Positions 26,409 through 35,780 of a DNA stretch of 64,000 nt are shown piece by piece; position 1 is the first letter of the stretch; every line of letters starts with the position of its first letter. Location of the stretch: positions 33,190 to 97,189 of the forward strand of contig NZ_MTAV01000089.1 of NCBI RefSeq assembly GCF_002154695.1. The letters run 5' to 3'. This DNA comes from Nostoc sp. T09. GTDB lineage: Bacteria; Cyanobacteriota; Cyanobacteriia; Cyanobacteriales; Nostocaceae. Both the position numbers and the translations under genes were made by a program. The notes below the pieces were generated by a model. The model had not been told where the DNA came from, ran no database searches, and worked only from the letters and a program-made list of their open reading frames with translations.

Positions 26409-27224
26409 TTAGTTAGACTTTTGCGGTTGTGGGTTTGTCGGCTGGGGATTTTCCACCTCTGGGATTGGGTTTTCTGGTTTTGGGTATACACCCACCCAAT
26501 CTAATGACCGAATTGGTGGGAATAATTCCACTTTCGCAACGGATGCAGGAAGCTTCTTTAAATCTAGAGATTTAATTCTGCCTACTGCTAAACCAGAAGG
26601 AAACTTCTGACTGTAAGTTGATGTCGTGACAAAATCACCAACCTTCACATTGGGCACTTTTTCATAAAATTCCAACACAGCTTCAGCCGAAGAATCTCCT
26701 CGTAAAACGCCTTTGGCTGATGTGCGACTAATTGTTACACCCACTTGACTCTTAAGGTCACTGATGAGTAACACGCGGCTAGTATTAGGAGTTACACTCT
26801 CTACTAAACCCACTAATCCGCCTTCTGCCTTGACTATAAAGCCTTCTTTAATTCCTGAATTCGCACCACGATCTAAGGTGATTTGCTGCCACCAGTGGTC
26901 AGCACTACGTCCCAGTACCCGTGCTGGAAGTGGACGCGATGAAATTGGCTCTTTTTCTACATAGCCTAATAAGTTTTGTAACTTTTGATTTTGACTTTGC
27001 AGGTCTACTATACGCGCTTGCAACTCTAATGTTCGAGCATCTCTAAGCCGTTCTTCAGGTGTTGGTCCTGCTTGCAAAATTTGCAATGGACGAGTAACTC
27101 CTTGGTACATCTCCAGCAGCAGTGTACCTTGGGTTTCTCGCAGTACCCAAGCACTACCTAATAATAGTGCTATTAATCCAATTTGTAGGCTTTTCCGATC
27201 CCACCAACGACGTAATAAAACCAT
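26409..27224 (-). CDS. mreC: Rod shape-determining protein MreC
   Basis: 271 residues: N-terminal membrane anchor (about 13-33), a coiled-coil (about 60-92, RIVDLQSQNQKLQNLLGY), then the periplasmic beta-barrel region with RGANSGIKEGF and GLVGLVESVTPNTSRVLLISD. A Pro/Asn/Gln-rich tail closes the protein. MreC lies outside the membrane and links MreB to the cell-wall synthases. Between mreB and mreC is a 120-base gap with a strong hairpin. Confidence 0.94.
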   Translation of the reverse strand: MVLLRRWWDRKSLQIGLIALLLGSAWVLRETQGTLLLEMYQGVTRPLQILQAGPTPEERLRDARTLELQARIVDLQSQNQKLQNLLGYVEKEPISSRPLPARVLGRSADHWWQQITLDRGANSGIKEGFIVKAEGGLVGLVESVTPNTSRVLLISDLKSQVGVTISRTSAKGVLRGDSSAEAVLEFYEKVPNVKVGDFVTTSTYSQKFPSGLAVGRIKSLDLKKLPASVAKVELFPPIRSLDWVGVYPKPENPIPEVENPQPTNPQPQKSN

Positions 27225-27291
27225 GTATCCATACCTTAATTTTTATATCTTTATAATTTGAAAAATTTAGGGTTCTATTTATATAAAACCC

Positions 27292-27339
27292 AATATCAGA
27301 TAGCGAATTCTCAGTGTACGCAATTCTCTATCTGATATT
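27292..27339 (-). promoter_or_regulatory. Large hairpin between mreB and mreC
   Basis: Perfect 12-bp arms AATATCAGATAG / CTATCTGATATT plus an inner GAATT/AATTC pair. It begins five bases after the mreB stop and on the minus strand is followed by GGGTTTTATAT. It may be a partial terminator or mRNA processing point that sets the ratio of MreB to MreC/MreD. Confidence 0.55.
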
Positions 27340-27343
27340 TTTG

Positions 27344-28387
27344 CTACATATTCCGAGAACGACCGCTGAATACACGTTCCAGTTGTTTGAAGTTTTCCAA
27401 CACACGACCTGTTCCCAACACCACACAACTTAAAGGATCGGCAGCAATATGGGTAACGATGCCTGTCTCATGACTAATTAAAGTATCTATTCCTTTAAGC
27501 AAAGCACCACCACCAGCGAGCATAATTCCTCTATCAATAATGTCTGCTGCTAGTTCAGGAGGTGTGCGTTCTAGTGTCCGCTTCACCGCTTCTATAATCA
27601 CTGATAGCGGCTCTATCATACTTTCACGAATTTCGGGACCTTTGATAGTAACAGTTCGTGGCAACCCAGAAAGCAGATGCAAGCCTCGAACTTCCATAAT
27701 TGCGTCACTATCATCATTAGTGGGATAGGCAGAGCCAATCCGAATCTTGATATCCTCAGCAGTACGTTCGCCAATTACCAAGTTATGAACTTTCTTCATG
27801 TATTGCAGGATTGCTTCGGTAAGTTCATCGCCGGCAATGCGTACTGATTCGCTGATTACCGTACCTTGAAGACTGAGTACTGCAACTTCTGTTGTACCGC
27901 CACCAATATCGATAATCATGTTGCCAGTCGGTTCGGCAACTGGCAGCCCTGCACCAATTGCCGCAGCTACTGGTTCATCAATTAAATAAACCTCTCTGGC
28001 TCCCGCTTGGGTAGCCGCATCCATTACTGCCCGTCTTTCTACCCCTGTAACGCCGCTGGGAATACCAATGACAATTCGGGGTAGAATTAGAGATCTGCCC
28101 TCATTGACACGTTGAATAAAGCTTTTTAACATCAGCTCAGCTGTATCAAAGTCAGCGATTACCCCATCACGCAAAGGACGGACAGCAACCACATTTCCAG
28201 GTGTACGGCCGAGCATTTTTTTGGCCTCTTCTCCTACTGCCAGTGCGATCTTTTCGTTTTGATCGATGGCAACTACCGAAGGTTCTTGGAGTACAATACC
28301 TTTACCAGATACATAAACGAGGGTATTAGCAGTACCGAGATCGATACCCATATCCCACGATGAGCGAAAGTTCTTGAAAAAACCCAC
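27344..28387 (-). CDS. mreB: Rod shape-determining protein MreB (actin homologue)
   Basis: 347 residues, full length. Nucleotide-binding motifs of the actin/HSP70 fold are all present: MGIDLGTANTLVYV (phosphate 1), MIIDIGGGTTEVAVLSL (phosphate 2) and MLAGGGALLKGID (adenosine). MreB filaments guide cell-wall growth; in Anabaena it sets cell shape but is reported to be dispensable. First gene of mreBCD, with about 330 bases of upstream sequence shared with the divergent ssb gene. Confidence 0.97.
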   Translation of the reverse strand: MGFFKNFRSSWDMGIDLGTANTLVYVSGKGIVLQEPSVVAIDQNEKIALAVGEEAKKMLGRTPGNVVAVRPLRDGVIADFDTAELMLKSFIQRVNEGRSLILPRIVIGIPSGVTGVERRAVMDAATQAGAREVYLIDEPVAAAIGAGLPVAEPTGNMIIDIGGGTTEVAVLSLQGTVISESVRIAGDELTEAILQYMKKVHNLVIGERTAEDIKIRIGSAYPTNDDSDAIMEVRGLHLLSGLPRTVTIKGPEIRESMIEPLSVIIEAVKRTLERTPPELAADIIDRGIMLAGGGALLKGIDTLISHETGIVTHIAADPLSCVVLGTGRVLENFKQLERVFSGRSRNM

Positions 28388-28720
28388 GCGTCCTACGCCC
28401 CCTATTTGCGATATTTGATGACTACAACGGTAAGAGTTAATCGTGCTGGATTCTATTACGTTTTTGATCCTGAGTCCAGTAAAGCAGGCTATTTTTTTAG
28501 ATAACTTTTGAGAATCTTTACTACATCTCAGTCCACTAATTTCTAATCTTCTCTAACTAACTCAGTATATCCGTATAGTTTTCTACTTTATCCCAAGTAA
28601 TTTGTATCATTTTTAATTGCAAGTATATTGCTCAATCTTTAACATATTTTCAACAGTTCCACAATTCGCTATGATGGAATTCGGGATAAATGAGTACGTA
28701 TGTACTGAAAGGTAACGCAC
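28388..28720. other. Divergent promoter region of mreB and ssb
   Basis: 333 AT-rich bases between the divergent mreB and ssb starts. An AAAGG ribosome site precedes ssb. No clear operator palindrome was seen. Confidence 0.45.
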
Positions 28721-29083
28721 ATGAGCATCAATGTTGTCACCCTTGTTGGTCGTGTAGGCAGCGACCCAGATATTAAATATTTTGAATCGGGTAGTGTTAA
28801 GTGTAGATTGACACTAGCAGTTAATAGGCGATCGCGAAACAAAGATGAACCTGATTGGTTCACTTTAGAACTATGGGATAAGACGGCGGAGGTCGCAGGT
28901 AATTATGTGCGTAAGGGCAGCTTAATTGGCATCAAAGGCTCCTTAAAGTTTGACACATGGAGCGATCGCCAAACAGGAGCAAGCCGATCTGCACCCGTTA
29001 TTAGAGTAGACCAACTGGAGTTGTTAGGTTCTAAGCGTGATGGAGAAGGAGGATCTGGGGATTTCTCGCCAGAAAATTTCTAA
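28721..29083 (+). CDS. ssb: Single-stranded DNA-binding protein
   Basis: 120 residues with one OB-fold (about 3-105): MSINVVTLVGRVGSDPDIKY, LAVNRRSRNKDEPDWF and GSLIGIKGSLKFDTW are typical SSB blocks. The C-terminus is short (GSGDFSPENF) and does not end in the classic DDDIPF acidic tip, as is usual for cyanobacterial SSBs of this short type. It may be one of several SSB paralogues in the genome. A hairpin follows directly. Confidence 0.9.
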   Translation: MSINVVTLVGRVGSDPDIKYFESGSVKCRLTLAVNRRSRNKDEPDWFTLELWDKTAEVAGNYVRKGSLIGIKGSLKFDTWSDRQTGASRSAPVIRVDQLELLGSKRDGEGGSGDFSPENF

Positions 29084-29091
29084 AGGTATGG

Positions 29092-29126
29092 TCAATAGTC
29101 CATAGTCTAATGCTATGGACTATTGA
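29092..29126. terminator. Long inverted repeat between ssb and the SIMPL gene
   Basis: Perfect 14-bp arms TCAATAGTCCATAG / CTATGGACTATTGA with a 7-base loop, followed by more TATTGACTA units. It lies between two convergent genes and belongs to the dispersed TTGACTA repeat type. Likely works as a bidirectional 3' end. Confidence 0.6.
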
Positions 29127-29133
29127 CTATTGA

Positions 29134-29883
29134 CTAATAACTAATCTGCAACGTCACTGATGCTTCTACTTGCTGTTCACCGCCAACAACAGGGGTAGAC
29201 ACATCCGCATTGCTCACCTTCATAGCTTCAGTACGCATTAATACAGGTGGTGGTGGTGGAGCGCTAGCAGCATTAACTTGAATATTCACCACTTCTTTAG
29301 ACTTCAAACCCAAAGCACTAAAAACAGCTTCTGCTTGTGCTTGGGCATCTTGAGTAGCTTCTTTCAGTGCTAGTTTTTGCGCGGCTGCGATCGCTTCATC
29401 GCTAGCCACAAAACTAATACCGTTAATTTGTGTTGCACCAGCTTTCACAGCTTCATCCAAAAGCGTACCAGCTTTCTCTGTGGCGATGCGAAAACTAACG
29501 GTGTTACTAGCAGCATACCCAGTAATTCGCTGCACATTATTGGTATAGCTATAAACGGGGTTGAGACGGATACCTGTGGTTTGTAACTTCTCTACATTAC
29601 GGCTTTTTAGTAGAGCAACCACAGCTGATGACCTGCGAGCCGCTTCTTGCTGTACCTCCTGTGCTGTTTTACCTTGAATTTCCACCCCTAAATTAACTAG
29701 AGACAGAGTAGTAGGAATTGTTTCCATACCACGACCACTGACGGTAAGTGTATGCGACAATTTTTCTTTTTCTTGTGCCAAGCTAGGCTGAATAAAAGTC
29801 ACGCATACCAGCAAGGCTAAGGGCAAAGTGTGCCAAAATTTGCCAATACGAAACTGAGAACCAGATAAAGCGGCTCTAGACAT
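29134..29883 (-). CDS. SIMPL (DUF541) domain protein, exported
   Basis: 249 residues from the ATG at 29881-29883, which has a GAGGAG ribosome site about ten bases upstream. A signal peptide (about 1-37, hydrophobic LALLVCVTFIQPSLAQ) is followed by the SIMPL/DUF541 domain starting HTLTVSGRGMETI. These oligomeric periplasmic proteins have no firmly known activity in cyanobacteria. It converges on ssb and diverges from the antiporter. An alternative start 11 codons further upstream is less likely. Confidence 0.87.
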   Translation of the reverse strand: MSRAALSGSQFRIGKFWHTLPLALLVCVTFIQPSLAQEKEKLSHTLTVSGRGMETIPTTLSLVNLGVEIQGKTAQEVQQEAARRSSAVVALLKSRNVEKLQTTGIRLNPVYSYTNNVQRITGYAASNTVSFRIATEKAGTLLDEAVKAGATQINGISFVASDEAIAAAQKLALKEATQDAQAQAEAVFSALGLKSKEVVNIQVNAASAPPPPPVLMRTEAMKVSNADVSTPVVGGEQQVEASVTLQISY

Positions 29884-30338
29884 AAGATTTGCACTCCTCG
29901 GACAATTATCTACCAATGTTCGTCATAAAGCATATCTAAGAATCCACATTTAACGGTCAACTGTTAATCGTTAACCGTTACCAAGAGATTTGTACAAATC
30001 TCATGATTGAATTGAATAGATACGTTTTGTGTATTTCCACTGTGACACTGCTATTCTCAAAAGCTGGAATGGTTACATTTTTTGAAACTTAAAATAGTAC
30101 CTCAAAATCTGTGGAGATTCTGGATGGCAGATTGGCTACTGAAAATTGAACCCGATATTATTCCAACTCTGATTTAGAAAGGAATAGTAATTGAAATTTT
30201 CAATTCCTTAATTGCTTTTTGGAAAAGGGTGAAGTACCGATCGCCAAGTATTTCTCACCGTTGCGTTAATCTTGCAGAATGCTAGGAGTCTTCTGTGAGA
30301 AAAAGGTAAAAATAAAGAGATGGATTTTCGCAGAACCA
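29884..30338. other. Divergent intergenic region with palindromes
   Basis: 455 bases between the SIMPL gene and the antiporter. It holds the hairpin at 29951-29980 (TAACGGT/ACCGTTA) and the perfect 18-base palindrome at 29985-30002, listed separately. The rest is featureless. Confidence 0.5.
29985..30002. promoter_or_regulatory. Perfect 18-bp palindrome, possible operator
   Basis: GAGATTTGTACAAATCTC is fully self-complementary. It lies about 100 bases before the SIMPL start and 337 bases before the antiporter, next to another inverted repeat. It could be an operator or a cruciform element; the binding protein is unknown. Confidence 0.45.
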
Positions 30339-31817
30339 ATGCAGTTTATAGATGCAATCAACTTCTCTTTTCCTCTGCTGGCAAGCACAACAGACACCGC
30401 AGATAGCTCAATGGTAGTAGCAGCAGTGCTGCTGAGCTTAGTGGTAGTTTACCTCGCTAGCAAAGTTGGTGGAGAGTTATCAAATCGAGTGGGTTTGCCG
30501 CCTGTCTTAGGCGAACTCGTAGGTGGCGTAATTATCGGTATTTCTGTTTTGCACCTTTTGGTGTTTCCAGAAGGTGGCACGGATAGTTCTAGCTCTTTGA
30601 TTATTTCATTCTTGCAAAATACTGCCGGGTTAAGTCCACAAGCTGCTGATGGCGTTTTTAGAACGCAATCAGAGGTCATTTCTGTTTTATCAGAACTGGG
30701 AGTAATTATCCTGTTGTTTGAAATCGGTTTGGAGTCGAACTTAAAAGACTTAATGGCAGTCGGCATCCAAGCCACTATCGTGGCAGTAGTGGGGGTAGTG
30801 GCACCCTTTGCCGCGGGTACTGTTGGGTTGATGACTTTGTTTGGTATCGGTGCTGTACCTGCAATTTTTGCTGGGGCAGCTTTGACTGCTACTAGTATTG
30901 GTATCACTTCCAAAGTGCTCTCAGAACTAGGACGTCTCAATTCTAAAGAAGGGCAGATAATTCTTGGTGCTGCCGTAATTGATGACGTACTAGGAATCAT
31001 TGTTCTAGCAGTGGTTGCTAGCCTGGCTAAAGATGGCGAAGTAGATGTCACTAAAGTCATTTATTTAATAATCAGTGCCACTACTTTCCTGCTAGGTGCG
31101 ATTTTACTAGGCAATGTTTTCAATAAGACTTTTGTCGCGATCGTCGATCGCCTCAAAACACGGGGTGAGTTGGTAATACCAGCATTCATCTTTGCCTTTG
31201 TCATGGCATATCTTGCGGCTGTTATTCAGTTAGAAGCAATTTTAGGAGCTTTTGCCGCTGGTTTAGTCTTGGAAGAGACCGATAAGCGCAAAGAACTGCA
31301 AAAGCAAGTTATTCCGATTGCTGATATGTTGGTACCGATTTTCTTTGTTGCTGTTGGGGCAAAAACTGATTTAGGAGTATTAAACCCAGCAATTCCTAGC
31401 AATCGGGAAGGTCTAGTTATGGCATCTTTCTTGATTGTAGTAGCCATAATTGGTAAAGTTATCACAGGCTTAACGGTGTTTGGGCAACCACAAATCAACC
31501 GTTTGGCGATTGGTGTGGGGATGATTCCCAGAGGTGAAGTCGGATTGGTATTTGCTGGTGTTGGTGCTGCTAGTGGCGCGCTCTCCAAACCACTGGGTGC
31601 AGCAATTATCATGATGGTAATCTTGACAACCTTTTTAGCTCCTCCTTTGTTACGGTTTGTATTTCCAGAAACAAATACTGTAGCAACAGACTCAGAGCAA
31701 CTGATTTTAGACGGCGCTTCGGCTCCATCGTTGACAATAGAAACCCCTCAGTTGCTTGTCTCAAAATTAAATGATCCTAGTAGTCTAGAATCAGGAGCCG
31801 ATTCCCAGGATAGTTAA
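30339..31817 (+). CDS. Cation:proton antiporter (CPA2 type, NhaS3-like)
   Basis: 492 residues from ATG 30339 (another ATG lies 20 codons upstream). About 12-13 membrane helices with CPA2 features: GGVIIGISVLHLLVF, ILLFEIGLESNLKDL, VIDDVLGIIVLAV (the ion-translocating Asp pair) and PRGEVGLVFAGVGAASG. It resembles cyanobacterial NhaS3, the thylakoid/plasma-membrane Na+(K+)/H+ exchanger; the ion is not determined here. C-terminal 50 residues are soluble. Monocistronic. Confidence 0.88.
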   Translation: MQFIDAINFSFPLLASTTDTADSSMVVAAVLLSLVVVYLASKVGGELSNRVGLPPVLGELVGGVIIGISVLHLLVFPEGGTDSSSSLIISFLQNTAGLSPQAADGVFRTQSEVISVLSELGVIILLFEIGLESNLKDLMAVGIQATIVAVVGVVAPFAAGTVGLMTLFGIGAVPAIFAGAALTATSIGITSKVLSELGRLNSKEGQIILGAAVIDDVLGIIVLAVVASLAKDGEVDVTKVIYLIISATTFLLGAILLGNVFNKTFVAIVDRLKTRGELVIPAFIFAFVMAYLAAVIQLEAILGAFAAGLVLEETDKRKELQKQVIPIADMLVPIFFVAVGAKTDLGVLNPAIPSNREGLVMASFLIVVAIIGKVITGLTVFGQPQINRLAIGVGMIPRGEVGLVFAGVGAASGALSKPLGAAIIMMVILTTFLAPPLLRFVFPETNTVATDSEQLILDGASAPSLTIETPQLLVSKLNDPSSLESGADSQDS

Positions 31818-32521
31818 TTTTACATCTTAGGTAGAAACACGCTGTTGATTGCTTCTTAAGGTAGATTAAGACTGAGTTCTGAGTAGGAATTATTCAGAAC
31901 TCAGCGATCGCTTACGTAGACCTATAGGGTTGAAGTAGTATTATTATTAGCCCAACTCATGCACCTACAAACTTCCAAGGGAACTTATTCGCCTTTGGCG
32001 TTGCCATACGGTAGAGTGCCCGAAGGATTTGTTGTCAGATATTGCTATGGGTGTTGGCTACATAGCATTCTATGTCAGTATTTTCCGAGCCATCTGAAGA
32101 TTTTTCTATGACCATAGGAAACTTCCAGCGCCAAATATCCGTCCCATAAGACTGTAAATTTTAATTTTTTCTCATTACAATCAGCATTCAGAATGTTATC
32201 AGTTTCCTGGTTTTATTTGTTTTCTCATCCTACTTTAGTGATTGTTTTAGCAATTAGGAATTAGCACTCGCCAGCACAACCACATCTTTTGACAGTAATT
32301 GGAACTTAAGACTTGGAGTATCGAATACCAGCGATCGCGCAACTCCAATTCAACTTCAGGCTAAATCCAGTTTTAGTGACTGAGATTTACTAGCTAAGAT
32401 TAATTTTAGTTATGCTTTGTGGTCTTTATCTAATGCTTTTTAGATGAAAGTTCTAAACGCTAATAGCATAGTAAATGAAATTAGCGTGTAAGATTATACC
32501 CTATAGCAGAGAAGCTAGTTT
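31818..32521. other. Intergenic region containing the 5' part of an amiC duplication
   Basis: 704 bases. From about 32250 the sequence can be matched to the region upstream of the intact amiC, with an offset of 1,167 bases (for example GACAGTAATTGGA at 32291 and GACAGTAGTTGGA at 33458). The first 400 bases show nothing clear. Confidence 0.6.
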
Positions 32522-33070
32522 TTGGCTTTGCTACCACGAGCTTTTCAAGTCATGCCCCCTGTTGGTTTGCCACCTTTAGGACTTCTAGAAAATTTTCCTC
32601 AGCCCAGAAATGGGCGAATGGTAGTCATCATTGATCCTGGACGCGGCGACAAAGAACCTGGGAGCATTGGTATTGGTGGAGTAGCTGGAAGAATATTATC
32701 CTACATTCATTGGCAACAAGGTGACAGAGATTTTGTAGCAAAATGGTATGCAAGTGATGATGACACGAAATTCTGACTATTTCATCAGTTGGGAAGAGCG
32801 AGGCAATATACCAGCAAGAGCTAAGGCTGATGTATTTGTCAGCATTTATGGTAATTCAGCAGGCGCAGGTCATCCTGATACTAGTGAATTAGAAGCGTAT
32901 GATTACGACAGTGGTTTAGGTCTAACTCACATTGTTGATCGCAGCATTCTTCAAAGTTTGAATGTCAGAACCCGAGGCGTGAGGCGATATTAAAATCACA
33001 TTGCGGCAGCGATCGCTCGCAGTCTCCTCCATTACCTCAAACAAAGATCAGAAAATAAACAAGTCGAGTA
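32522..33070 (+). pseudogene. Decayed N-acetylmuramoyl-L-alanine amidase (amiC-like) copy
   Basis: Remains of an amidase_3 domain. An opening frame contains VMPPVGLPPLG and MVVIIDPGRGDKEPGSIG, matching linker and domain start in the intact gene; after a frameshift near 32750, MTRNSDYFISWEERG and ELEAYDYDSGLGLTHIVDRSIL follow; after RRY and an in-frame stop, the C-terminus NHIAAAIARSLLHYLKQ is still readable. The zinc ligands are lost (DPGRGD for DPGHGG, SIYGN for SVHAN), about 30 residues with the catalytic Glu are deleted, and no AMIN domains remain. It cannot be an active amidase. Confidence 0.88.
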
Positions 33071-33806
33071 GTTACACTAAATGGCACCAATTTTTATACA
33101 ACTAAGTAGCTATGAACCGCATACACGAGGAAGTGGGAAAAATTTTCTCTTTCCTTGTGCCTTTGTTTCTAGACAGAGCTGCATATGCTTGGCACAGAAT
33201 AAATTGATCAAAATATTTATCCCTTCTGTTTTCTACTTCGTAGACTCTGCCTGATCTTCAAGACAGCTAATCATGAGAATCAATATCCTATGCCTCCTGC
33301 TTTCTGCCCTATTTTCAAGCTAGTCATGCTAAACAATCCATAAACGCTGATTCTTTTTTAAAGGCAATTAATCTCATCTGTACTGCTCGACACACCTATC
33401 CATAAATATTTTTCTAAATATTAAAGAGTAGCTGTCACCAGCCTGAGCATACCAATTGACAGTAGTTGGATTTTTATACTCGGTGCATTAATTATTAGCA
33501 ATCAAACAGATTAAAATCAATTTTTGGTTGATTGCAGTGACATTAACGAAGATTGATTGAGTCAGGTTAATTATAGTTATGTTTTTTTGGTGTACCTTGA
33601 TGCTTTGCAAGTTAAAGTTCGCAGCGCTATCAGCATGGCAAAATTACAGGTACATGCTAAGATTCTACGCCATTAGCTGTGTCTTTATCCAAGCGCGAAG
33701 TGCTTTTGCTGCATTAAAGCTAAAGTTTGGGCGGTGACGGTGTGAGGATTTACCAATATTTTGAAAGCTTAACGGCTGCCATGAATGCAAATCAGGAGAA
33801 TGGACT
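33071..33806. promoter_or_regulatory. Upstream region of amiC, duplicated copy
   Basis: 736 bases. The part from about 33430 to 33680 is the second copy of the duplicated 5' region (see 31818-32521), which probably carries the amiC promoter. A ribosome site (AGGAGA) precedes the GTG start at 33807. Confidence 0.55.
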
Positions 33807-35729
33807 GTGAAACTACACTGGTTACTACCCGGTACTTTTGGAACTATCTTCATACTGTCGTCGCCAGCTTTTGCAGCGAGACTGGAATCTTGGCGTTTTG
33901 ATCCTAATCAAAACCGACTGGAAATTAACACTGCGGGTGCTGTACAACCAAAGGCACAACTCATCTTCAACCCCACCCGGTTGGTAATTGATTTACCACA
34001 AACTGTATTTGGGCGTCCCCAGGTGACGCAACCAGTAGGTGGAGCAATTCGCTCGATTCGTGTTGGGCAATTTGATCAAGAGACAACCCGCATAGTCGTC
34101 GAACTCACTCCCGGTTATACCCTAGACCCTCAGCAGGTAAAATTTACAGGCATCACTGCCAGCCGCTGGGCAGTAAAATTACCTAATCCTAAAATTGAAG
34201 AGGTTGCCACCTTAGCTGATGCTAATAGACCCCAACAAGAAGTACCAAGGACGGTAGTCCCTTCTACAACATCTCCTACACTATTCCCCCCAAGAAGTGT
34301 TTACAACGTAGTCAAAACTGGTACTGTTACTCCTACTAATAACAGAACTGCGATCAACACCGCAGACGGGGCAACTCAAATTGAGAATTTACGAGTGACA
34401 GGGGATGGGTTTTTTATCCGCACCAGTGGTGGTAACCCGAAAATCCAGGTCAATCGGACTGATGACCAAAGGGCAATTAATATCGACATTTCTGGTGCAT
34501 CGCTATCACCAAAATTAGAGCAACGTGATGTGTTGATTAATCGCTATGGAGTCAATCGCATTCTATTTAGCCAATTACAAACACAACCACCAGTGGTGCG
34601 GATGACGTTACGGGTAGACAGCAACAGTCCTGACTGGCGGGCAAGTACTAGTAGTGTCGGTGGATTCGTAGTTCTGCCCAATAGTGGTGTGGTGCGATTG
34701 CCTGGAGATAATAATCAGCCCCCCAGAACATCTGTTACAGACTCCCCAGCTACCATTCAAGCTGTTGAACTCGCTGGCAATGGTACCCAATTGTTAATTC
34801 GCGCCGATCAAGCTTTATCTGCTAAAGGAGGTTGGGATAGGACTTCTGGTTTGTTCCGGATTACGATTCCTAATGCAAAGTTAGCACCTAGAGTGAGTGG
34901 ACCTGCTTTAGACGCCACTAGCCCGATTCTGCGAGTACGACTGCAACCACAAGAACCGAATACTGTGGTTGTCTTTGTTCAACCAGCCGCAGGAGTACAA
35001 ATTGGCGAACTCAACCAAGTTGGGAGTCAGCTGATAGCTCTACAATTACAGCGCTCTCGTCCAATCACATCGTCTAGAATACCTCCTGTTGCTTTACCGC
35101 CGCTACCGCCAACCCAAGGACAATTGCCAGATCCCACAGATAATCCTCGGACTATACCGCAGCCAGGACCGCGCCCCGTAGTTCCCAGAGGCAAATTGCT
35201 AGTAGTGATTGACCCTGGACATGGTGGTAAAGACTCTGGCGCACCAGGTCTAGGAGGACTTCTAGAAAAGGATGTTGTTCTGCCTATTAGTATTCAAATC
35301 GCCAGAATTTTAGAGAGAAATGGCGTACAAACTGTACTCACGCGGGATGCGGACTTTTTCGTAGAACTTCAAGGACGGGTAGATATAGCTGAGCGAGTTA
35401 ATGCAACTTTGTTTGTCAGCGTTCACGCTAATTCGATCGATAACCGCTCTGATGTCAATGGGCTAGAAGTGTATTATTACGACAGTGGTCGCGATCTAGC
35501 TGACGTGGTTCGCAATACCATTCTCAACAATATCAGTACTATCAAAGATAGAGGAACACGCAAAGCCAGATTTTACGTCCTGAGGAAAAGTTCTATGCCT
35601 TCTATTTTGGTGGAAACAGGCTATATGTCAGGTCGTGAGGACAATCCCCGATTGGCAAGCCGAGAATACCAGAATCGGATGGCAGAAGCGATCGCCAATG
35701 GAATTCTCAAGTACTTACAAAGAAGGTAA
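33807..35729 (+). CDS. amiC: N-acetylmuramoyl-L-alanine amidase with AMIN domains (AmiC family)
   Basis: 640 residues starting with GTG. Signal peptide (about 1-23, ending AFAAR), two AMIN-type domains (about 24-130 and 180-290, possibly a third up to 420), a Pro-rich linker (about 420-465), then the amidase_3 domain. Zinc ligands are in VIDPGHGGKD, LEKDVVL and FVSVHANS; the catalytic Glu is in SILVETGYMS. In Nostoc and Anabaena such enzymes cut peptidoglycan at septa and make the nanopore array used for cell-cell communication. A degenerate sister copy is upstream and murI is downstream. Confidence 0.95.
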   Translation: MKLHWLLPGTFGTIFILSSPAFAARLESWRFDPNQNRLEINTAGAVQPKAQLIFNPTRLVIDLPQTVFGRPQVTQPVGGAIRSIRVGQFDQETTRIVVELTPGYTLDPQQVKFTGITASRWAVKLPNPKIEEVATLADANRPQQEVPRTVVPSTTSPTLFPPRSVYNVVKTGTVTPTNNRTAINTADGATQIENLRVTGDGFFIRTSGGNPKIQVNRTDDQRAINIDISGASLSPKLEQRDVLINRYGVNRILFSQLQTQPPVVRMTLRVDSNSPDWRASTSSVGGFVVLPNSGVVRLPGDNNQPPRTSVTDSPATIQAVELAGNGTQLLIRADQALSAKGGWDRTSGLFRITIPNAKLAPRVSGPALDATSPILRVRLQPQEPNTVVVFVQPAAGVQIGELNQVGSQLIALQLQRSRPITSSRIPPVALPPLPPTQGQLPDPTDNPRTIPQPGPRPVVPRGKLLVVIDPGHGGKDSGAPGLGGLLEKDVVLPISIQIARILERNGVQTVLTRDADFFVELQGRVDIAERVNATLFVSVHANSIDNRSDVNGLEVYYYDSGRDLADVVRNTILNNISTIKDRGTRKARFYVLRKSSMPSILVETGYMSGREDNPRLASREYQNRMAEAIANGILKYLQRR

Positions 35730-35780
35730 AAATGTAGTAAAAATTACTAGTTAAAGAGGTGATATTTAGACTTCTTTTAT

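Noticed and set aside
29985..30002. LexA/SOS box
   Set aside because: Contains GTAC in its centre but does not fit the RGTAC-N3-DGTWC cyanobacterial LexA pattern as I recall it.
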